Shown piece by piece: positions 32,489-37,658 of a stretch of DNA of 37,658 nt. The translations under genes were made by a program, and so were the position numbers. Each line of letters starts with the position of its first letter. Position 1 is the first letter of the stretch. The notes beneath the pieces are model-generated. The model was given only the letters and a program-made list of their open reading frames with translations, was not told the DNA's origin and made no database searches. Source of the DNA: Aedoeadaptatus coxii (GTDB lineage Bacteria; Bacillota; Clostridia; Tissierellales; Peptoniphilaceae); NCBI RefSeq assembly GCF_903819215.1, contig NZ_CAIJCT010000020.1, one strand, 5' to 3'.

Positions 32489-34231
32489 ATGAAAGAAAAA
32501 AGTCCTGCTGTAATATTGTGGGAGCTTGCATATAAGGAACATTCAAAGTTAAAAACATCTGTATTTATAGCAAGCATCGGTGTTATTGCCGGAATTGTTC
32601 CATACATTGCTGCAAGCCGTATTTTAGTCTATTTATTAAATAGAATTGCAGATTTCAAGGTCTATTTTTTATGGATGGGAATAGGTCTGTTATCTTATAT
32701 TTTAAAATCTGTTTTATACTCTACGGCGTTATCTGTATCTCATAAAGCGACTTTTAGTGTATTGAAAGATATTCGCTTGAGAATGATTGATAAACTTCCG
32801 AAGATGCCGTTAGGAGAAATAATCTCTGTTCCAAGCGGAAACTTTAAGCAGATTATAGTGGATCAGGTTGAAAGTATGGAGAAACCGCTCGCTCACCTGT
32901 TGCCTGAAATGACATCGAATCTCTTAGGTTCTTTGAGTATATTTATTTACTTATTATTTCTTGATTGGAGAATGGCTCTTTTATCATTAGTATCCATTCC
33001 TGTGGGGATGCTTTTTATGGGACTCGTAATGAAAAATTATGCTGTTCAATATGAAGGATCTGTAAAGGTAAATCGAGAAATGAATTCTGCAATTATTGAG
33101 TATGTTAATGGAATAGAAGTGATAAAAACATTTAATCAAGACAAGAGATCGTACGCAAAGTACAAAGATAAAGTCATTGCAAATGCAAGATACTTTTATG
33201 AATGGATGAAGAGCTGTCAGTTACCTGTATCTTTATCTAAAAACATATCTCCTACTACAATGATCACAGTGCTTCCATTTGGTTGGTATTTCTACATTAG
33301 CGGCAGTTTAAGTGCAGAAGTATTTATATCTGTAATTATTCTATCTTTAGGTATTGCAGGACCTTTACTTGAAACAATCAATTTTGTTGATGGTCTTGCT
33401 AAGATAGGGACTATTGCAAATTCTATTAACTTAATTTTAGAAGGAAAAGAACAAAAGCATTCTGATAGAGAAGTGACTATCCAGCAATATAATATTGATT
33501 TACAAAATGTAAAGTTTGGATATGAAGAAGAAAAAGAAATTCTTCATGGAATATCCCTAAACATAAAAGAAGGGACAACAGTGGCTTTTGTTGGACCAAG
33601 TGGAAGTGGCAAGTCAACTTTAGCAAAATTAATAGCTGGATATTGGGATATTACGGAAGGAAATATAAATATTGGTGGACACAATCTTAAGGAAATTCCA
33701 TTAAAGCAATTATATAGTTTAACCGCCTTTGTTTCTCAGGATAATTTTTTGTTCAACGAAAGTATTAGGGAGAATATAAGAATGGGCAATCCAAGTGCCA
33801 GTGATAAAGAAGTAGAAGACATTGCTAAGAAATCGGGTTGTCATGATTTTATTATGAAAATGGAACATGGTTACGATACGGTTGTCGGAAGTAGTGGGAG
33901 CCATGTTTCTGGTGGAGAAAGGCAAAGAATATCAATAGCGAGAGCAATGCTCAAAAATGCACCTATTGTAATACTTGATGAAGCTACTTCATATATAGAT
34001 CCTGAAAATGAAGTGATTATAAAGCAAGCTTTATCAAAGCTTATAAAAGATAAAACGGTGATTATTATTGCTCATAGGTTATCAACTATAACAGATGCAG
34101 AACAAATATTCTTAATTGAGAATGGAGAGCTTGTTTCACATGGTAAGCATGAAGAACTTATGGAAGATTCTGAGTTATACCAAAAGATGTGGAATGCTCA
34201 TATTGGAGTAAAGGATGGTGAAATAAAATGA
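32489..34231 (+). CDS. Exporter-fold ABC half-transporter, module 2 subunit A
   Basis: 580-residue fused permease-ATPase: six helices (~20-310), then GPSGSGKST (~369), signature VSGGERQR (~472, Leu replaced by Val), Walker B VILDEATSYIDPE and AHRLST. It is homologous to module 1 subunit A, with shared EVIKTFNQ and PFGWYF-type segments. Its setting between an ECF system and a MATE gene is like gene sets for siderophore or metallophore import with YbtP/YbtQ-type pairs; drug export remains possible. ATG follows TGGAGG. Overlaps subunit B by four bases. Confidence 0.88.
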   Translation: MKEKSPAVILWELAYKEHSKLKTSVFIASIGVIAGIVPYIAASRILVYLLNRIADFKVYFLWMGIGLLSYILKSVLYSTALSVSHKATFSVLKDIRLRMIDKLPKMPLGEIISVPSGNFKQIIVDQVESMEKPLAHLLPEMTSNLLGSLSIFIYLLFLDWRMALLSLVSIPVGMLFMGLVMKNYAVQYEGSVKVNREMNSAIIEYVNGIEVIKTFNQDKRSYAKYKDKVIANARYFYEWMKSCQLPVSLSKNISPTTMITVLPFGWYFYISGSLSAEVFISVIILSLGIAGPLLETINFVDGLAKIGTIANSINLILEGKEQKHSDREVTIQQYNIDLQNVKFGYEEEKEILHGISLNIKEGTTVAFVGPSGSGKSTLAKLIAGYWDITEGNINIGGHNLKEIPLKQLYSLTAFVSQDNFLFNESIRENIRMGNPSASDKEVEDIAKKSGCHDFIMKMEHGYDTVVGSSGSHVSGGERQRISIARAMLKNAPIVILDEATSYIDPENEVIIKQALSKLIKDKTVIIIAHRLSTITDAEQIFLIENGELVSHGKHEELMEDSELYQKMWNAHIGVKDGEIK

Positions 34232-35961
34232 TAAGTCCCTTAAAGAAAATTTTAGATTTCTCAGGTGATGAGAAGAAAAATGTATACCATTCTATATGGG
34301 TAAGTTTCTTGTTTGCAATTTTTCACATGCTCCAAATCAGTGCAATATACATTATTGTTAAAGCTATTGTTGAAAAAGATATGAGTATGACACCTGCATG
34401 GATTGCTTTGATACTTCTTGTTATAAGCATAGTTGGCAGAAGTGTTGCAAATTATTATTCACAGTTACAGCAATGCCATGCAAGTTATTTTATGGTGGCA
34501 AATAAAAGAGTTGCAATAGGTGAAATGCTCAAAAAAATACCTATGGGATTCTTTAATGAAAATAATATTGGTGAAATCGTTGGAATTTCTACAACTGTTT
34601 TGGAAGATGTAGAAAATACTGCGGCAATGGTTATGGTAAATACATTATCAGGTTTTATTAACACAATAATTTTTACAATAATGATTTTGGCTTTTGAATG
34701 GAGGATCGGCCTTATTGTTACAATTGGATGCTTGTTGTACTTATTAATTCTTTCAAAAATGGAAAACAAGTCAAGAAATGTTCTTCCTAAAAGACAAGTG
34801 GCATCGGCAAAATTAGTTGACACTATTTTAGAACAAATAGGTGGAATGGCTGTTATAAAATCCTTCAATTTAACAGGGAAAGGAGATGAAAAAATCAGAG
34901 ATGCTATTGAAAATAGTAGAAAAATAAATCTTGATTGTGAAAAACTGTTTACACCTTATACGATTTTGCAAAATATTCTTTTGGATTTGTTTAGCATTTT
35001 GATAATAGGTGCAGGTATTTTCTTTTATATTAATGGAGAACTTTCATTCTTAAATACAGTTATGACGATTATAATTTCTTTTCTTGCTTTTTCTCAAATA
35101 AAATTGGCAGGAAGTGCAACAACCTCTCTCAGAGTTGTTAGTGGATCTATTGAACAAACAAAGAAGTTAGAGGAATTTCCAAAGATGGATATTGATGGAA
35201 AAGACATAAAGCCTACTACTTTCGATATTTCTTTTGATAATGTAGAGTTTTCATATTCAGGCAAAAAAATCCTTGATGATATTTCGGTCAAGATACCACA
35301 AAAACAAATGACAGCTATAGTTGGACCTTCAGGAGCTGGAAAAACTACATTTTGTAATTTGATAGCTAGATTTTGGGATGTAGAGAAAGGAGAAATCAGC
35401 ATAGGTAAACATAATATTAAAGAATATTCATTGGAGTCATTAATGAGACAAATTAGTATGGTTTTTCAAAATGTTTATTTATTTCAAGACACTATTGAGA
35501 ACAATATAAAGTTTGCCAAGCCAGATGCTACTCATGAGGAAGTTATAGAAGCTGCAAAGAAAGCGTGTTGTCATGAATTTATTATGAAGCTTCCTGAACA
35601 ATATGAAACAGTTATAGGAGAGGGAGGTGCAAGTTTATCTGGTGGAGAAAGACAAAGAATATCTATAGCAAGGGCTATGATAAAAAATGCTCCGATTATT
35701 ATTTTTGACGAAGCTACTGCAAATGTAGACCCTGAAAATGAGGATAAACTACAGATTGCTATGGAAGAACTTACAAGAGATAAAACAGTAATAATGATAG
35801 CACACAGACTAAAGACAATAAAAAATGCAAACCAAATACTTGTTTTAGCAAATGGAAAAATAAATCAAAAAGGTACACATGAAGAACTTATTCAAGTTGA
35901 TGGTATCTACAAAAAATTTGTTGAAGCAAGACAAGTGGCAGCAAAGTGGCAGTTGTCATAA
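34228..35961 (+). CDS. Exporter-fold ABC half-transporter, module 2 subunit B
   Basis: 577-residue partner of the previous protein: membrane domain with six helices, then GPSGAGKTT (~366), LSGGERQR (~469), IIFDEATANVDPE and AHRLKT. It resembles module 1 subunit B over its length, so each module carries one A-type and one B-type subunit. The ATGA overlap with the upstream stop ensures coupled translation. The MATE gene starts 36 bases downstream with no terminator between. Confidence 0.88.
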   Translation: MISPLKKILDFSGDEKKNVYHSIWVSFLFAIFHMLQISAIYIIVKAIVEKDMSMTPAWIALILLVISIVGRSVANYYSQLQQCHASYFMVANKRVAIGEMLKKIPMGFFNENNIGEIVGISTTVLEDVENTAAMVMVNTLSGFINTIIFTIMILAFEWRIGLIVTIGCLLYLLILSKMENKSRNVLPKRQVASAKLVDTILEQIGGMAVIKSFNLTGKGDEKIRDAIENSRKINLDCEKLFTPYTILQNILLDLFSILIIGAGIFFYINGELSFLNTVMTIIISFLAFSQIKLAGSATTSLRVVSGSIEQTKKLEEFPKMDIDGKDIKPTTFDISFDNVEFSYSGKKILDDISVKIPQKQMTAIVGPSGAGKTTFCNLIARFWDVEKGEISIGKHNIKEYSLESLMRQISMVFQNVYLFQDTIENNIKFAKPDATHEEVIEAAKKACCHEFIMKLPEQYETVIGEGGASLSGGERQRISIARAMIKNAPIIIFDEATANVDPENEDKLQIAMEELTRDKTVIMIAHRLKTIKNANQILVLANGKINQKGTHEELIQVDGIYKKFVEARQVAAKWQLS

Positions 35962-35997
35962 GTTATAAAAATATTGAAAACAACTGGAGGAAGTCAT

Positions 35998-37347
35998 ATG
36001 GGAAAACAAGATATGAAAACACAACTTTTAACCAAAAGTCCTAAAGATTTATTGTTTCAGTTAGCTATTCCGGGAATTATAGGAATGGTAGTTATAGGGC
36101 TATATCCATTTATGGACGGAATTTTTGCTGGATGGATTATTGGAGACTATGCAATGTCTGCTATTAGTATATCCATGTCCTTAACAATAATAAATGGTGG
36201 AGTATCAGCACTTATTGGAGTTGGTAGTGCATCAATATTATCAAGGGCGATTGGAAAGGGAGATAAAGAAACAACTGACAAGATATTTGGAAATTTTTGT
36301 TATTGGGTAATTTTATTCTCTATAGTTATCACAATATTAGGTTTGATATTTGCACCTAATTTTTTGGATTTAGTAGGAGCAAAGGGGAATATTAAAGAAC
36401 TTGGAGTCAGATATTTAAGAGTAGTTTTTTTTGGCTCCATATTTGTTAATTTTGCTCAAGCCGGAAATATGACAATGCGTGGTGAAGGTGCATTAAAGCA
36501 ATCCATGATTATTATGGGGGTAGGAGCAATATTAAACATTATTTTAGATCCCATTTTCATGAAGTTGATGGGAGAATATGCGATTGAAGGGGCAGCTATT
36601 GCAACTGTAATCTCTCAAATTGTGCAAGCTATATTAACCTTCCGCTATTTTTCAAAGAAAAGTGCTTTTGTGGGGATTCATAAAATCCAAAAGAGTAAGG
36701 ATATTTCCAGTGAAATGTTTAGCATAGGAAGTTCTGCAATGATGATGCAAATTTTGTTTGCAGTACAACAAACATTCTTGTTTAAGCAAGCTTTCGCATA
36801 CGGTGGAGATAATTGGGGAATTTTAATGGCTGCTACAATGAGATTGTATATGTTCTCCTTTATTCCTCTTTGGGGAATGAGCCAAGGTTTACAGCCTGTT
36901 ATTGGGGCAAATTTCGGAGCAAAGCAATATAAAAGAGTAAAAGATACAATGAAGGTTTTTATGTACGGAGCAACTATTCTTGCAGCTCTTTCATGGATAC
37001 CATCGATGTTTTATTCAGAAAAATTACTATCACTATTCAGTGTAAGAAGTGAAATCATAGAAGCTGGTGTTATGAATTTCAAGATGTTTTATTCCACATT
37101 CATTTTGTATGGAATTATGATAATGACACTTACATTCTTTCAATCTATTGGAGATGGGAAAAAAGCAAGCATGATTGTAATGCTTAGACAACTGATTTTG
37201 TTTATTCCGGCTATATTATTGCTTCCAAAGTTTTTTGGAGCAAGTGCAGTTTGGTGGGCTGAACCTATTGTAGATTTTAGTATGATTATGTTGGGACTGT
37301 TTTTAATGCTTAATGGACTTAGGAAAATGGGAAAAGACAAAGCGTAA
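35998..37347 (+). CDS. MATE family efflux transporter
   Basis: 449-residue secondary transporter with 12 predicted helices in two halves, each beginning with the MATE opening: LLFQLAIPGIIGMVVIGLY in half one, and a corresponding IGSSAMMMQILFAVQ in half two. The FAGWIIGDYAMSAISISM loop and the QGLQPVIGANFGAKQ motif confirm the family. It exports organic cations, drugs or small metabolites with Na+ or H+. ATG 35998 follows TGGAGG; the frame is open eight codons further upstream. It ends the module 2 operon and could return a spent ligand or chelator to the outside. Confidence 0.9.
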   Translation: MGKQDMKTQLLTKSPKDLLFQLAIPGIIGMVVIGLYPFMDGIFAGWIIGDYAMSAISISMSLTIINGGVSALIGVGSASILSRAIGKGDKETTDKIFGNFCYWVILFSIVITILGLIFAPNFLDLVGAKGNIKELGVRYLRVVFFGSIFVNFAQAGNMTMRGEGALKQSMIIMGVGAILNIILDPIFMKLMGEYAIEGAAIATVISQIVQAILTFRYFSKKSAFVGIHKIQKSKDISSEMFSIGSSAMMMQILFAVQQTFLFKQAFAYGGDNWGILMAATMRLYMFSFIPLWGMSQGLQPVIGANFGAKQYKRVKDTMKVFMYGATILAALSWIPSMFYSEKLLSLFSVRSEIIEAGVMNFKMFYSTFILYGIMIMTLTFFQSIGDGKKASMIVMLRQLILFIPAILLLPKFFGASAVWWAEPIVDFSMIMLGLFLMLNGLRKMGKDKA

Positions 37348-37438
37348 ATACAAGGACATTTGATATAAAAGCGAAAATAATCAAAAGAGGCTGTAGGTAT
37401 GGATGCTATTTATCTATAATGAACGGAGGGAAAGGGAG

Positions 37439-37658
37439 ATGAACAAGTGTATAAGTTACCTTGTAGAATTGAAATGGAATAAAAATACTCCTTTTCTCTA
37501 TAATTCTTGTAGTTGTCTGTCTTTACATATTCTCGTCTAAACAATTAAATATAGTAAAAGAAAGAACGGGTTTCGTTCATTTTAGAGGACTTCTTATGCC
37601 AAGATGCAGGAGTCCTCCTTTTTTGTCTGAAAAACAAACAGATAAAAAAGAAATGGAG
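37439..37658 (+). pseudogene. Possible frameshifted small membrane protein, runs off the edge
   Basis: ATG 37439 follows a strong GGAGGGAAAGGGAG site and encodes MNKCISYLVELKWNK before ending 33 codons on. If one A is removed from the run at 37481-37485, the frame continues as a hydrophobic ILLFSIILVVVCLYIFSS helix and stays open to the window edge. The downstream part overlaps a terminator hairpin, so it may be decayed or not coding at all. Confidence 0.3.
37585..37624 (+). terminator. Terminator at the window edge
   Basis: GAGGACT (37585-37591) and AGTCCTC (37611-37617), with an inner CTT/AAG pairing, followed by CTTTTTT. It could close the MATE operon with its ~240-base 3' trailer. Confidence 0.75.

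Noticed and set aside
24854..35961. Long similar DNA stretches between the ABC genes of modules 1 and 2 as a separate repeat
   Set aside because: Identity is confined mainly to conserved ATPase motifs; it reflects gene paralogy, not a discrete DNA repeat.

Overview
The window looks like a chromosomal contig end from an anaerobic, low-complexity-genome Bacillota. Clostridia/Tissierellia (Peptoniphilaceae-like) is my best guess, from the gene mix: DUF523, YaaA, class B sortase, LytTR-DUF3021, LrgAB, YkvI, DUF503, a YbaK-type deacylase and Firmicute-style ribosome binding sites. No rRNA or marker gene is present to fix the genus. The first ~24 kb is roughly GC-balanced backbone DNA. The last ~13.5 kb is strikingly AT-rich with different codon use, which points to acquired DNA. 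Bases 1 to about 105 are a G/C homopolymer tract that is probably a sequencing or assembly artefact.

Backbone, left to right: aroA (EPSP synthase), a DUF523 protein and yaaA; a TetR regulator overlapping an unknown polytopic membrane protein, behind a promoter with a perfect palindromic operator; a hotdog thioesterase, class B sortase and nicotinamidase-like hydrolase in one transcription unit; a LytTR regulator with its DUF3021 membrane partner; a cyclase-family hydrolase; an EamA permease; a YkvI-type membrane protein; a short decayed patch with an HNH-nuclease remnant; an AEC carrier and a YcxB-like protein (minus strand); cstA; a small Cys-rich winged-helix protein and a TetR (minus). A cation:proton antiporter follows, preceded by what I read as a fluoride (crcB-class) riboswitch with a terminator platform. 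Then come lrgAB (minus), an SDR reductase, two tandem paralogous small membrane proteins, a GntR-ABC-permease operon, an iron-containing alcohol dehydrogenase (minus), a DUF503 protein and a prolyl-tRNA-editing-type deacylase. Most units end in clear intrinsic terminators, several of them bidirectional.

The AT-rich region starts after a ~525-base repeat (23652-24174) carrying a truncated GNAT acetyltransferase tail. Module 1 (24.2-28.4 kb) is TetR plus two overlapping exporter-fold ABC half-transporters. A second, diverged copy of the same repeat (28504-29034) lies directly after it in the same orientation. Module 2 (29.1-37.3 kb) is a paralogous TetR, an ECF-type S component, T component and fused double ATPase, a second exporter-fold ABC pair, and a MATE transporter, with no visible internal terminator. 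Each TetR has a strong promoter and its own, different, palindromic operator candidate.

The most interesting system is this two-module transporter island. An ECF-type uptake unit, a YbtP/YbtQ-like heterodimeric ABC pair and a MATE exporter under one TetR would suit import and recycling of a small chelator such as a siderophore or metallophore, or a drug/peptide handling system. The substrate is inference only. The direct repeats mean that module 1 could be lost or duplicated by recombination. The riboswitch-controlled antiporter is the best-supported regulatory find.
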